Source: JBEBSD01 sp040394475
GTDB lineage: Bacteria; Bacteroidota; Bacteroidia; Cytophagales; Spirosomataceae
Direction: 5' to 3'
Length of the DNA: 64,000 bases
Assembly (NCBI GenBank): GCA_040394475.1
Contig: JBEBSD010000017.1
Coordinates: 1-64,000 of the forward strand
Position 1 is the stretch's first letter. Each line of letters opens with the position of its first letter. Shown here piece after piece: positions 1 through 8,760 of the stretch. A program made the translations under genes and the position numbers. The notes under the pieces were generated by a model, which was given only the letters and a program-made list of their open reading frames with translations, ran no database searches and was not told the DNA's origin.

Positions 1-337
1 AGCCTCAATTTGCCCCTTTTTATGTTAGAAAATAGCCAAACTAGAGTGGTCTGTGTCTTCACAGACCATCCCATTACCAGCCGGAACGCCGGATCGCCGG
101 ACCGTCGGGAAGCGGCGTGTGAAGACACTGTCTACGGGCGCAAGCCGGAGGTATACATAATCACAGGCAAGCCCGGCGAAAAAAAATAGTCCCCCCAATG
201 CAACTTTTTGCCCCAAAAGCCAATCTGTATAGTTGAACCCCATCGTAAAACTTCAGTGCCGGGCACCGGTGAAGCAGACCCGAATTGACCGTTCACGAAA
301 AAAATGTTAAAAAAACTAAAAAACAAGGTACTTGGTA
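1..337. other. Non-coding stretch, no convincing gene
   Basis: I see no gene here. The short open frames have no signal peptide, domain or ribosome-binding site. The only structure is an 11-base inverted repeat (GTGTCTTCACA at 53-63, TGTGAAGACAC at 118-128) separated by about 54 bases, with G/C-rich short repeats of CGGA between the arms. The right end leads into the promoter of the next gene. Confidence 0.5.
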
Positions 338-369
338 TTGCATAATACTCAGCAAAACATATATCTTTG
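338..369 (+). promoter_or_regulatory. Bacteroidota-type promoter for the 411-722 gene
   Basis: TATCTTTG at 362-369 matches the Bacteroidota -7 consensus TAnnTTTG. A TTG at 338-340 lies 21 bases upstream, the usual place of the -33 element. The expected transcription start is about 376, giving a leader of roughly 35 nt before the ATG at 411. Confidence 0.6.
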
Positions 370-410
370 TATATCTAAAAACCAAACTTATCCGCTAACT
401 ACCAAAAACC

Positions 411-722
411 ATGAGAACCTTAAAGATTTTCGCCGTGCTGGCTTTATTCAGCCTGACCCAGGCCGGAGCGACAGGTTTCACCCATAATATGTTTGCTGCC
501 CAGAAAATGCTGAAAGCAAAAAAAGAAGCTGTTACTACCGTAAAACCTTCAAAAACTCCCTACAGGAGTGTCAAAGTACAGCCGTCGCCGGAACTTTCCT
601 ATTCGGAAGAATTGCGAGTGGAGACGAAAAACCAGGTACTTTCCGACAAACTGGCTACGACGCTCTCACAGTTCGTGACCGGTTGGGTAGTACAGGTGTT
701 ACGTGCAGGTGTGTCCAATTAA
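411..722 (+). CDS. Small hypothetical secreted protein
   Basis: 103 residues. I do not recognise the family. The first 20 or so residues form a typical Sec signal peptide: a basic start, a hydrophobic stretch rich in Ala, Leu and Phe, then small residues before a likely cleavage near AGA-TG. The mature part is short, Lys-rich in its first third and Ser/Thr-rich later, with no cysteines and no clear domain. A good promoter lies upstream, so it is probably real. The stop is only 2 bases from the stop of the convergent DUF5723 gene. A role in the envelope or periplasm is inference from the signal peptide alone. Confidence 0.65.
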   Translation: MRTLKIFAVLALFSLTQAGATGFTHNMFAAQKMLKAKKEAVTTVKPSKTPYRSVKVQPSPELSYSEELRVETKNQVLSDKLATTLSQFVTGWVVQVLRAGVSN

Positions 723-724
723 TG

Positions 725-2164
725 TCAATCCCAGGCCGGCTTCCATTTGATCTTTTTACGATGGTCTCTGGTTCTGACATGAAACAGCGATACTCCCAGA
801 TACGCATACGTAGCGCGTGTATCCCCCTTCCCGATCAGCCCTAAAAAGTTACTGACTCCTGCCTGTACCGGCCCTACCCTTCCGGACACTCCCACTGCTA
901 CCTGTTTCTTTCCTTCAATAAAAGCAATCGGAAAAGCATAATCCGCATCTTCATATTCCCATCTCGGTGTTATCGTAAAATGCCCCGGTTGTCGTATGTC
1001 CAGTAAATTGCCCCGCTCCTTGTAGAGTGACCGCGATCCGGCTATGTTGATAAAGAAAGATTTAACCAGCTGCACATCTGCTTCCCAGTGATACATTCCC
1101 GGAAGACGTCCTTTCCCGGTAAAATCGCCGTCCGACGCTCCTTCCAGTAACATGCGCATGCCCTCGGGGCCATAGTCAGCGATTGTTTCCATTTCCCGCT
1201 GTCCCATCACCCACTGATCCGCTTCTCCGGAAAAGCGTTCGGAAGATCGGGTCCGGTAGCGCAGCTGCCCCATGTCATTAACCGATCCCGCCAAACGCAA
1301 CACATACCCTGGTCGCTGGTCACCAGGGTCGCTCCGATACCAGTGGGAACCTATTTCGTAAGTGAACCCGATATCCACCGCCCACCCTTGTCCATAGTTG
1401 CCGGCCTTCAGCAATTCCGGAAAAGTGGCGGAGCCCACCGGGCGGGTGAACCCTGCCTCGTATCGGAAATTGTTCAGGGTTACCTCATTCTCACCCCCTC
1501 CCACAGGTCCGTACGAATAATTTTCTACATGCCCCTTTATAAAACTCGTCCGGCCTCCCCAAAGCTGCTTGACCGTTAACCCCGTCTTAACCTTATGCTC
1601 CTTTCTATTCACCAGCTGGACACCGTACGAGGCCGCCATTTCGGAAAAACTATGCTGTTTCAGATAGAAATCTCCCCATTCACCACCTCCGGGACCTTCC
1701 TTAGGGGTATCGAGCCGTTTGGTATACAACATTTTCATCTCCGCAGGAATGCCCTCTCCCTGCACAAATCCGCGGGACCTGAACTGTAACGCTACGCCAT
1801 GGTGCTTCGCCACCGTGAGCATCAGAGACGGCCACCTTACATCACTTACCAAATGAATCCGGTCCGGATTTGTGATAGACCCCATGGTTCGCGACCTCCC
1901 GTACAGCTCCTTGCTTGACTTGGAGGCAAGGGCCGGATACAGTACCGAGTTGCGTCCCAGGTATAAAAAATACCGGTTGTTGATGGAGCTGTTAATAGTG
2001 GCAAGGTTGAATTGCCATTTATACGGTGACCCGCCCAATACGGAGGGATTGTAAGTAGCGCGGTAAAGTCCGCCGTAATTGCTCGCCCGCAACCCGCTGA
2101 GATCCTGTGCCTGCAAACAGGTGAATGTCATGAACAGGCAACAGCCCAAAGTGAATTTTATCAT
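725..2164 (-). CDS. DUF5723 family outer-membrane protein
   Basis: 479 residues with a Sec signal peptide that ends near LQAQ-DLSG. The mature N-terminus (LSGLRASNYGGLYRATYNPS) and the repeated amphipathic strands with alternating aromatic residues are typical of the DUF5723 family, a Bacteroidota group thought to form outer-membrane beta barrels related to the PorP/PorV/FadL kind. The precise function is not known. Its ATG overlaps the stop of recQ by four bases (ATGA at 2164-2161), so its translation is probably coupled to recQ despite no functional link I can name. The stop codon almost meets that of the convergent small secreted gene. Confidence 0.72.
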   Translation of the reverse strand: MIKFTLGCCLFMTFTCLQAQDLSGLRASNYGGLYRATYNPSVLGGSPYKWQFNLATINSSINNRYFLYLGRNSVLYPALASKSSKELYGRSRTMGSITNPDRIHLVSDVRWPSLMLTVAKHHGVALQFRSRGFVQGEGIPAEMKMLYTKRLDTPKEGPGGGEWGDFYLKQHSFSEMAASYGVQLVNRKEHKVKTGLTVKQLWGGRTSFIKGHVENYSYGPVGGGENEVTLNNFRYEAGFTRPVGSATFPELLKAGNYGQGWAVDIGFTYEIGSHWYRSDPGDQRPGYVLRLAGSVNDMGQLRYRTRSSERFSGEADQWVMGQREMETIADYGPEGMRMLLEGASDGDFTGKGRLPGMYHWEADVQLVKSFFINIAGSRSLYKERGNLLDIRQPGHFTITPRWEYEDADYAFPIAFIEGKKQVAVGVSGRVGPVQAGVSNFLGLIGKGDTRATYAYLGVSLFHVRTRDHRKKIKWKPAWD

Positions 2165-4086
2165 TCCCGTTTTTTTTCAATTACCTCAAGGTTTCCGCCC
2201 TTATTATAAGCAATCACCTCTTCCGAAACCAGCTCCTCCAGCGTAGCGATAAAAACGGCAGGTTCTCTGTCACGAAAAACCAGCTGCAGCTGCACCGGCG
2301 ATACACTTCCCTGCGCACTGAGGTAGTTGCAGATTTCCTGGCGGAGCGCTGTCTCCCCGGTCACCCTTTTATTACGCCGGAGGCAATGATCGCAGATTCC
2401 GCAATACCCCCCATCCGGCTCGTCAAAATACTGTAACAGCAAAATAGAACGACATTGCACCGGATGTTCTGCATAGTGAACGACTGCTTTGATTTTAACC
2501 GTATCCCTTTCTTCCTTTTTTTTAATTGCTGCTTCTTCCAGCGGAAGCTTGGGTGCGTCGTAGCGCGGAGTCAGGAAGAGAATGCCGGGTTTGTCTGTTT
2601 TCATTTCATATTCAACGATATTGCGCTCCTTCAAAAACTGCAGCAGCGTGCCTGCTTCCGCGGCGGTTGTATGCAGCAACTTCCCCAATGCCGCCTCGGA
2701 AACCGGCATAAAATTCAGGAAGACTTCCCCTCCCAGCAGCCGGAGCAGGAGCTTCACTACCTTGTCATAGGTGGGATAGCGCAGCTGAAAATCATACAAT
2801 TCCCGTTTATCCACCACGAAGCGGAGACGCGACGACTGCTTTACGGCTTCATTCAGTTGAATAAATCCTTCCTGTTCCAGGAGTTTCAGCGCATAGAATG
2901 TTTCGCCGACGGGAAGCTTATACACCTCTGTAAACCGGTTGATGTCGAAATCCCCCCCGGACAGCAGCCCGCTGCCGACCGGTATCCGGAAATAATTGGC
3001 AAGCGACTGATAGACCCGCCGCAGCAGTTCGAATGCGGGATACTTCTTACGTATTCCTGCCTCCAGTTCTTCGATGTCCTTCTCATTGTACAACGCCACT
3101 GCAAACGACTTTTCGCCGTCACGCCCGGCTCTGCCCGCTTCCTGGTAATACGCTTCCAGGCTTTCCGGCAAATCCCAGTGAATGACTGTCCGTACATCCG
3201 GTTTGTCAATCCCCATCCCGAAGGCATTGGTCGCCACTACTACCCGGATACGATTTTGTATCCATGCCTGCTGCCGTTCCTCCCGCTCTTTCAGTGTCAG
3301 TCCCGCATGATAACCGGCGGCCGCGATCCCTCTCTTCAGCAGCCAGTCTGCCACCTGGTGGGTCCTTTTCCGGGTGCGGACGTACACAATTGCAGTACCG
3401 GGCACATTCGAGAGTACCCTGAGCAATTGCTGCTCCTTATCCGCTGTTTTAAAGACCGAATAGGAAAGATTGCTTCTGGCAAACGTACGCCTGAAGACCT
3501 TTGCCTGCTTCATTCCCAGCTTATCGATGATATCGCGCTGTACTGTTCCCGTTGCAGAGGCGGTCAGCGCCATTACCGGACATCCCGGAAGGAGCTCCCG
3601 GAAAGCAGGGATCTGCAGGTAGGCAGGCCGGAAATCGTATCCCCATTGAGACACACAGTGCGCTTCATCGACCACCAGCAAACCTACCTGCATCAACTTT
3701 GTACGGGCGATCATCAGGTCGGTCTGCAGCCTTTCGGGCGACACGTACAAAAACGCCGTATTCCCGTGTATGCAATTATCCAGGGCGACATCAATTTCCC
3801 GGGCGCTCATCCCGGAATAAATCGCCGCTGCCGGGATCTTCCGCCGCTTCAACTGATCGACCTGGTCTTTCATCAGCGCAATCAGCGGCGTAACCACAAT
3901 ACAAACCTTCCCCTGCTGCAGTGCCGGAACCTGAAAACAAACGGACTTTCCGCCGCCGGTAGGCAACAACACCAATGTGTCCTGTCCGGCCAGCACCGAC
4001 CGGATCGCGTCCTCCTGGGCCGGCCGGAAGGACGAATACCCCCAATACTGCCTTAATATTTCCTGAATCTCTGCCATCTGAAACAA
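2161..4086 (-). CDS. recQ: ATP-dependent DNA helicase RecQ
   Basis: 641 residues, a 3'-5' superfamily 2 helicase for recombination and fork repair. Walker A is LLPTGGGKS with Lys47, and Walker B is DEAH at 140-143 followed by CVSQWG. The later helicase motifs are present (ATNAFGMGIDKPDVR and the QEAGRAGRDG arginine-finger motif). The RecQ zinc site is Cys545, 562, 565 and 568. A winged-helix RQC region follows, but the protein ends without a recognisable HRDC domain, as in many short RecQ proteins. Met1 or Met4 could be the start; neither has a clear Shine-Dalgarno, which is common in this phylum. The gene precedes the DUF5723 gene with a four-base overlap. Confidence 0.95.
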   Translation of the reverse strand: MFQMAEIQEILRQYWGYSSFRPAQEDAIRSVLAGQDTLVLLPTGGGKSVCFQVPALQQGKVCIVVTPLIALMKDQVDQLKRRKIPAAAIYSGMSAREIDVALDNCIHGNTAFLYVSPERLQTDLMIARTKLMQVGLLVVDEAHCVSQWGYDFRPAYLQIPAFRELLPGCPVMALTASATGTVQRDIIDKLGMKQAKVFRRTFARSNLSYSVFKTADKEQQLLRVLSNVPGTAIVYVRTRKRTHQVADWLLKRGIAAAGYHAGLTLKEREERQQAWIQNRIRVVVATNAFGMGIDKPDVRTVIHWDLPESLEAYYQEAGRAGRDGEKSFAVALYNEKDIEELEAGIRKKYPAFELLRRVYQSLANYFRIPVGSGLLSGGDFDINRFTEVYKLPVGETFYALKLLEQEGFIQLNEAVKQSSRLRFVVDKRELYDFQLRYPTYDKVVKLLLRLLGGEVFLNFMPVSEAALGKLLHTTAAEAGTLLQFLKERNIVEYEMKTDKPGILFLTPRYDAPKLPLEEAAIKKKEERDTVKIKAVVHYAEHPVQCRSILLLQYFDEPDGGYCGICDHCLRRNKRVTGETALRQEICNYLSAQGSVSPVQLQLVFRDREPAVFIATLEELVSEEVIAYNKGGNLEVIEKKRE

Positions 4087-4159
4087 AACGCTATCGGTAT
4101 TTGATCCGAATGCATTACTTTTAGGGGAGGTCCTGTCTGTTCGTTTGTGCTACAACCCC

Positions 4160-5416
4160 ATGAAACCATTGCGCTGCCTGTTCTTATTGTTCCCACTCTT
4201 TTTAACGATTGGCTGCGCTTCCTCCAAATATATTCAATCGGAGCTACAAAAAACCGAAAAACAGCGACAGGATCATATCGGGTTTCTTCTTTACGATCCC
4301 AAAACTCAAAAAAAACTGGTTGCATGGCAGGATGACCGGTATTTCAATCCCGCTTCCAACACCAAAATTTACACGTTATACGCGAGTCTGAAAGCCCTGA
4401 AAGACTCCCTTCCCGGGCTGCAGTACCAGCTTCTCCGTGATACGCTATACATCCGGGGAACGGGCGACCCTTCTCTGTTCCATCCGGATCTGCCCGCCAG
4501 TGCCGTAGCTGCTTTCCTGGCAACCACCCCCTACCCCATCGTGTATGCAGGCAATCATTTTACCGACCGGCGAAATGGCCCGGGCTGGGCCTGGGACGAC
4601 TATAATGACTATTATCAAACCGAAAAATCAGCTTTGCCTGTGTACGGCAATATTGTCCGTTTCAGCCGCGACAGCGCCAATGGGTTGCGGGCGTCCCCCG
4701 CATTCTGGCAATCCGCTTTACAGCCCGGCGCTCATCCGGGTATTTACCGGGAGATTCACCGGAACATATTTCATTACCCGGAAAATAACCCTCCGGCACG
4801 CGACATTCCGGTTATTGTCTCCGACTCGCTTACGCTCCGGTTGCTCGGCTATGCGTTAGGCAAAACCATCGGCTACACTCCCAACCGGTTAACGGGCCCG
4901 GTGGTCACACAATACAGCCTGCCCGCCGACACCGTTTACCGGCGCATGATGTACAAAAGCGACAACATGCTGGCCGAACACCTGCTTTACCTCTATGCAT
5001 CCGTCAACGGACTGGAACTTAATTCCCGGGCAGCGATCGCACATGCGCTCGCACATCATTTTCAGGGTATGCCCGACACGCTGGTCTGGAAGGACGGATC
5101 CGGCTTATCGCGTTATAATCTTTTCACGCCCCGCACCACCGTGGCAGTGCTCGAACGATTGCTTGAAACGGTCCCGGAAAAGCGGCTGCTCAGCTATTTC
5201 CCCACAGTGGGAAGCACGGTTTTTAAGGAAAGAAAGCCGCGTATTTATGCAAAGAGCGGCAGTTTCAGCAACAATTATACGCTTAGCGGCTACCTCTACA
5301 CGCGCAAAGGAAGGTTATTGGTATTCAGTTATATGAACAATCATTTCATCCGGCCAATGTCCGAAATCCGGCAGGATACCGAGAAACTACTCTTGAAAAT
5401 TTACGAAAAATACTGA
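4160..5416 (+). CDS. D-alanyl-D-alanine carboxypeptidase/endopeptidase, S13 (PBP4) family lipoprotein
   Basis: 418 residues from the ATG at 4160; an in-frame TTG at 4145 is a poorer start. The N-terminus is a lipoprotein signal peptide with lipobox LTIGC, so the protein is probably a periplasmic lipoprotein. All three penicilloyl-transferase motifs of the S13 family are visible: SNTK (catalytic Ser66, Lys69), SDN near 267-269 and KSG near 365-367. It should cleave D-Ala-D-Ala or cross-link bonds in peptidoglycan. The large inserted domain of E. coli PBP4 between motifs 1 and 2 appears shortened. It is divergent from recQ and convergent with the MORN-repeat gene, six bases between stops. Confidence 0.88.
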   Translation: MKPLRCLFLLFPLFLTIGCASSKYIQSELQKTEKQRQDHIGFLLYDPKTQKKLVAWQDDRYFNPASNTKIYTLYASLKALKDSLPGLQYQLLRDTLYIRGTGDPSLFHPDLPASAVAAFLATTPYPIVYAGNHFTDRRNGPGWAWDDYNDYYQTEKSALPVYGNIVRFSRDSANGLRASPAFWQSALQPGAHPGIYREIHRNIFHYPENNPPARDIPVIVSDSLTLRLLGYALGKTIGYTPNRLTGPVVTQYSLPADTVYRRMMYKSDNMLAEHLLYLYASVNGLELNSRAAIAHALAHHFQGMPDTLVWKDGSGLSRYNLFTPRTTVAVLERLLETVPEKRLLSYFPTVGSTVFKERKPRIYAKSGSFSNNYTLSGYLYTRKGRLLVFSYMNNHFIRPMSEIRQDTEKLLLKIYEKY

Positions 5417-5422
5417 GGAGGT

Positions 5423-6421
5423 TTAATTGACTTCGGTCTCCGCCGTGGTCTCCCCCTGTGCCCGGATGTCCTTGCTATAGTCGTAGAGCAACTTTCCTTT
5501 ATCATCCCATTCTTTCACCACAAACGGTTCGAACTCCTCGTCCCAGCAGGACCTTGGGTATTGTATTTCTTTTTTTCGCTGGCCACGGTACTGATAATAC
5601 TCAAACCAGCGGCCAATTTTGGCACCTCGTTCATAACGGCCCACCTCCATCAGCTGCCCGCCGTCATAATAGGCCAGGTATTCTCCTTCCACCATTCCCA
5701 GTTGCACCGGGACTATCTCCTTGATTTTCGTGTGTGCCGAGTCGTAAAAGGTAATACGGGAATCGGCCGGGAATCCATTTTCCCACAACGACTTGTCCAG
5801 CAAGCTGTATTTCGAATCATATTTCACCCAGCGGCCGTCGATAGCCCCTTTAAAGTAGAAGCCTTCTTCTACCAGATTACCCGCTACATACCGCTTATAA
5901 GGACCATGGAGCGGCAGCGCCGCCTCCTTATCGCGGATAACAGACGAGCTCAGTACCTTCTTTTTCAGATCATACCAGCGGGTTTGCGGACCTCTGACAT
6001 ACGGGTCGATCGGTTCGTAGGCTTTCAGCACGTGAAATACCTCTATATTCGCCCGGTCGCCGCTACCGTATTTGACCGAGCGTTCCTCCATGAGGATTCC
6101 TTTGTATTGTACCTTTGCTAACCTGGCAGCCTTCTTTTTTTTCTTCCGCTCGGAGCGCCGGTTTTTATACTCGGTCACCTTTAAGCCCAGATCCGGGATG
6201 GTTTCCCCAAAAAGAGACGACAGGGTTTCGGTTGTTTTTTTCCCGCCGGGAAGCCCGACATTCAGCCTGGGCGCTCCCTCGACCGCAACCCCCACTCCAC
6301 CCAATTTTTGCTGAAGCGAATCGGCGCTCGACATCACCTTAGCGGCTGTCCCTTCCTGAGAAAATCCCGGGAAAGCAACCCAAAGCAATAAACCTCCGAG
6401 AAAGATGCTATTTCTTACCAT
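5423..6421 (-). CDS. Secreted MORN/YwqK-repeat protein
   Basis: 332 residues with a signal peptide (cleavage near GFSQ-EG). After a low-complexity, Lys/Arg-rich segment near residues 87-100, the second half carries several repeats of the MORN/YwqK type (HGPYKRYVAGNLVEEGFYF, DGRWVKYD, EGEYLAYYDGGQLMEVGRYE, IGRWFEYY), each a short beta hairpin. Such repeats are common in Bacteroidota periplasmic proteins and are often labelled toxin-antitoxin YwqK, but no toxin lies nearby, so I would not assign that role. It is divergent from the GDP-fucose synthase gene, and the upstream region between them is shared regulatory DNA. Confidence 0.7.
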   Translation of the reverse strand: MVRNSIFLGGLLLWVAFPGFSQEGTAAKVMSSADSLQQKLGGVGVAVEGAPRLNVGLPGGKKTTETLSSLFGETIPDLGLKVTEYKNRRSERKKKKKAARLAKVQYKGILMEERSVKYGSGDRANIEVFHVLKAYEPIDPYVRGPQTRWYDLKKKVLSSSVIRDKEAALPLHGPYKRYVAGNLVEEGFYFKGAIDGRWVKYDSKYSLLDKSLWENGFPADSRITFYDSAHTKIKEIVPVQLGMVEGEYLAYYDGGQLMEVGRYERGAKIGRWFEYYQYRGQRKKEIQYPRSCWDEEFEPFVVKEWDDKGKLLYDYSKDIRAQGETTAETEVN

Positions 6422-6453
6422 GTACCTGAAACCAATTCCTCGTTATAAAACGT

Positions 6454-6461
6454 TACTTTTG
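6454..6461 (+). promoter_or_regulatory. -7 element upstream of fcl
   Basis: TACTTTTG fits TAnnTTTG. No clear TTG is seen at the expected -33 position. Its place inside the open upstream extension of the fcl frame argues that translation starts downstream, at the TTG at 6519. Confidence 0.45.
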
Positions 6462-6518
6462 CAACGCATATTGCGATTCTGTCTTCTTAGTAGCTGCAAA
6501 GATAACCTTTTAGTTAAA

Positions 6519-7460
6519 TTGGAAAAAAACGCACGTATTTATATTGCCGGTCACCGTGGGATGGTGGGCTCTGCAATCTACCGGAAATTAAGCAGTGAAG
6601 GGTTTCAAAACCTCATTGTCCGTACCTCCGGCGAACTCGATTTACGTAATCAGTACGCTGTAGATACCTTTTTTGATCAGGAACAACCCGAATTTGTATT
6701 CCTGGCGGCGGCAAAAGTAGGCGGCATTGTAGCGAACAATACTTACCGTGCCGATTTTTTGCTGGACAATCTTCAGATACAGAATAATGTGATCAGCAAC
6801 GCCCACCGGACCGGGGTTAAGAAGCTGCTGTTTTTAGGCTCTTCCTGTATTTACCCTAAACTGGCGCCGCAGCCCTTAAAGGAGTCCTACCTGCTTACGG
6901 GCCTGCTGGAACCGACCAACGAGCCTTATGCCATTGCCAAAATTGCCGGGATCAAACTTTGTGAAGCGTTCCGCAGCCAGTATGGCTGCAATTTCATTTC
7001 GGCAATGCCTACCAATCTCTACGGCCCCAACGATAATTATGACCTTACCACTTCCCATGTATTGCCTGCGATGATCCGGAAATTCCATGAAGCCAGGGTG
7101 AGCCAGACGCCCTTTGTGGAACTGTGGGGAACCGGCTCTCCCCTGCGCGAATTTTTACATGCGGACGACCTGGCGGCTGCCTGTTATTTTCTCATGCAGC
7201 ACTACGATGATGCCGAATTTGTCAACATCGGTATAGGAGAAGATATCTCTATCCGCGCCTTGGCCGAACTCATCCGGTCGGTGACTGGTTACGAAGGGGA
7301 ATTGCGGTGGAATACGGACAAACCGGATGGTACCCCCCGAAAATTAATGGACGTCGGCAAGCTGCACCAACTCGGCTGGCAGCACACCATTGCGCTGGAA
7401 GATGGCATCGAAGCCACGTATGCCGACTTCCTGTCACGGCAAGCGGATTACGCGGTTTGA
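6519..7460 (+). CDS. fcl: GDP-L-fucose synthase
   Basis: 313 residues, starting at TTG 6519. It is an extended short-chain dehydrogenase that epimerises and reduces GDP-4-keto-6-deoxy-mannose to GDP-L-fucose for surface polysaccharides. The NADP motif is GHRGMVG (residues 11-17), the family motif GSSCIYPK is near 107-114, and the catalytic Tyr137-x3-Lys141 lies in EPYAIAK. The frame is open upstream to 6405, but that part overlaps the divergent gene's start and a promoter element, and the family begins where I place the start; no ATG is available there. The partner GDP-mannose dehydratase (gmd) is not in this window. A 12-base inverted repeat follows the stop. Confidence 0.92.
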   Translation: MEKNARIYIAGHRGMVGSAIYRKLSSEGFQNLIVRTSGELDLRNQYAVDTFFDQEQPEFVFLAAAKVGGIVANNTYRADFLLDNLQIQNNVISNAHRTGVKKLLFLGSSCIYPKLAPQPLKESYLLTGLLEPTNEPYAIAKIAGIKLCEAFRSQYGCNFISAMPTNLYGPNDNYDLTTSHVLPAMIRKFHEARVSQTPFVELWGTGSPLREFLHADDLAAACYFLMQHYDDAEFVNIGIGEDISIRALAELIRSVTGYEGELRWNTDKPDGTPRKLMDVGKLHQLGWQHTIALEDGIEATYADFLSRQADYAV

Positions 7461-7481
7461 CAACCTGACTACTTTCGACAC

Positions 7482-7521
7482 AATTATCATAGGTAAAATA
7501 CATGTTTCGCCTATGATAATT
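7482..7521. repeat. 12-base perfect inverted repeat between fcl and the Lrp gene
   Basis: AATTATCATAGG (7482-7493) and CCTATGATAATT (7510-7521) are perfect complements around a 16-base spacer. A T-rich run follows at about 7527-7537. It may end fcl transcription, or be an operator for the downstream Lrp-type regulator. Confidence 0.5.
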
Positions 7522-7550
7522 CTAAAAATCTTTTTATTATCCCAAATTAG

Positions 7551-7583
7551 TTGTAATAAAATTGGGAATTCTCTCTAGTTTTG
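7551..7583 (+). promoter_or_regulatory. Promoter of the Lrp-family gene
   Basis: TAGTTTTG at 7576-7583 matches TAnnTTTG, with TTG at 7551-7553 22 bases upstream. An imperfect dyad (CCCAAATT at 7541-7548 against AATTGGG at 7560-7566) straddles the -33 region and could be an autoregulatory site. Confidence 0.55.
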
Positions 7584-7624
7584 CAGAAAAGTTCAGTAAC
7601 CAAAATTATTAGAAGGATAATAGC

Positions 7625-8098
7625 ATGTCCACGTTGATGAAACTAGATCAAATTGACAGGAAGGTATTGGAAATACTTCAGTCAAACGCTAAGATTACCA
7701 ATGCCCAGCTTTCCAAAGAAATTGGTTTGTCTCCGGCACCCACCCTCGAACGGGTTAAAAAACTGGAACTGAGTGGTATTATAAAAAGCTACCATGCGCA
7801 GCTTGATCCTGAAAAAATTGGTTTAGGAGTGACTACCTTTGTACAGGTCTCGCTGGTCGGGCATCGGAAAATGCTCACCGAAACGTTCGTAAAAAAGATC
7901 CAGGAAATACCGGAAGTAATCGAATGTCATCACATTACGGGAACAGGTGATTTTCTTTTAAAAGTAATTTCAAAAGATATCAGTACTTATCAAAAATTGA
8001 TGCTTGAAAAAGTGAATGAAATTGAAGAGGTGGCCAACACCCAATCGATGGTTATCCTCTCTACTTTTAAGGACAGCAAAACCTTGCCGATTCCCTGA
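7625..8098 (+). CDS. Lrp/AsnC family transcriptional regulator
   Basis: 157 residues. The N-terminal winged helix (LDQIDRKVLEILQSNAKITNAQLSKEIGLSPAPTLERVKKLE, about 5-50) and the C-terminal RAM/AsnC ligand-binding alpha-beta domain (about 68-145) are both complete. Members bind amino acids or related metabolites and form octameric DNA-binding discs, usually regulating themselves or amino-acid metabolism. The ATG has an AGAAGGA-like ribosome-binding site about ten bases upstream. It stands alone between its own promoter and a very strong terminator, so it is monocistronic. The target genes cannot be told from the sequence; the dyads upstream are candidate autoregulatory sites. Confidence 0.9.
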   Translation: MSTLMKLDQIDRKVLEILQSNAKITNAQLSKEIGLSPAPTLERVKKLELSGIIKSYHAQLDPEKIGLGVTTFVQVSLVGHRKMLTETFVKKIQEIPEVIECHHITGTGDFLLKVISKDISTYQKLMLEKVNEIEEVANTQSMVILSTFKDSKTLPIP

Positions 8099-8109
8099 AA
8101 AATAAAACT

Positions 8110-8155
8110 CATAACAGAAAAAGGCTGCCCTGAAAGGCAGCCTTTTTCTGTTATG
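8110..8155. terminator. Perfect 20-bp stem bidirectional terminator
   Basis: Arms 8110-8129 and 8136-8155 are exact complements over 20 bases, with a six-base loop. The core is AAAAAGGCTGCC/GGCAGCCTTTTT, giving T-runs on both strands. It ends the Lrp-family gene. Confidence 0.85.
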
Positions 8156-8175
8156 AGGAATCGGGTCTGCAAGCG

Positions 8176-8733
8176 GTGGCGACCCTTTCAATGCCTGTCC
8201 GACGGACTGCCGGTTGCGTAATGGTTACCGGGCTACACCTACATCTCGGTTCAGGTAGCACGCGACCAGGCACCGACGCGTACCTCTTTGAAAGAAAACG
8301 CAGCGGAGAAAATGACTACCACTTCATCGAACGCATCGCCGCTCCCGCCACCAGCTGCGTCGATCATACATTGGCCGCCGCCGAAAACGCGACCTACCGT
8401 TTACGAGCGGTCAGCGACAGCAGTGAGTCGGCCGGTTACGGAGTCGTGGAAATAGCCATCGAACCTGTCGTATTGGGAAACAGCGCCACGGAACAGCCCG
8501 CTATACTGCTGTACCCGAACCCCGTGCAGCAGCGACGGGTGACCGTCCGTTTTAACGAAGCCCTGACCGGCACCCTTGAACTGCTCCGGACGGACGGGAA
8601 GCCTGTCATGGTCACCCAACTGGACCACTTGTCGGAAACGGTTCTGGAGCGGCCGCCTCTCCCGGCAGGTTCCTACCTGCTCCGGGTTATTTCCAGGGAC
8701 AACGTCAGTATTAAAAAGCTTCTTTCAGAATAG
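8176..8733 (+). pseudogene. Remnant of a T9SS-secreted protein (C-terminal sorting domain)
   Basis: The reading frame is open from about 8134 to the stop at 8733 but has no good start (GTG at 8176), no ribosome-binding site and no signal peptide. Its middle part (FERKRSGENDYHFIERIAAP, then YRLRAVSDSS) looks like the end of a fibronectin type III-like domain, and the last 75 residues are a type IX secretion type A sorting domain: LLYPNPVQQRRVTVRF, then LPAGSYLLRVIS and a C-terminal KKLLSE. A T9SS cargo without a signal peptide cannot be exported, so this is probably the 3' end of a larger gene that lost its front. Its beginning abuts the terminator at 8110-8155. Confidence 0.65.
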
Positions 8734-8760
8734 CCCGGATGTTTTGTCGCAGCCGGCATT

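Noticed and set aside
25..326. Minus-strand frames before the first gene
   Set aside because: No ribosome-binding site, no signal peptide, and composition like random DNA; the region has promoter features for the opposite strand.
2455..4056. 533-codon open frame antisense to recQ
   Set aside because: It is a mirror frame of recQ, with His/Pro/Arg-rich sequence, no domain and no start signal. RecQ motifs on the other strand are complete.
5423..6421. YwqK-type antitoxin role for the MORN-repeat protein
   Set aside because: The protein is secreted and no toxin gene is next to it; the repeat type alone does not give this function.
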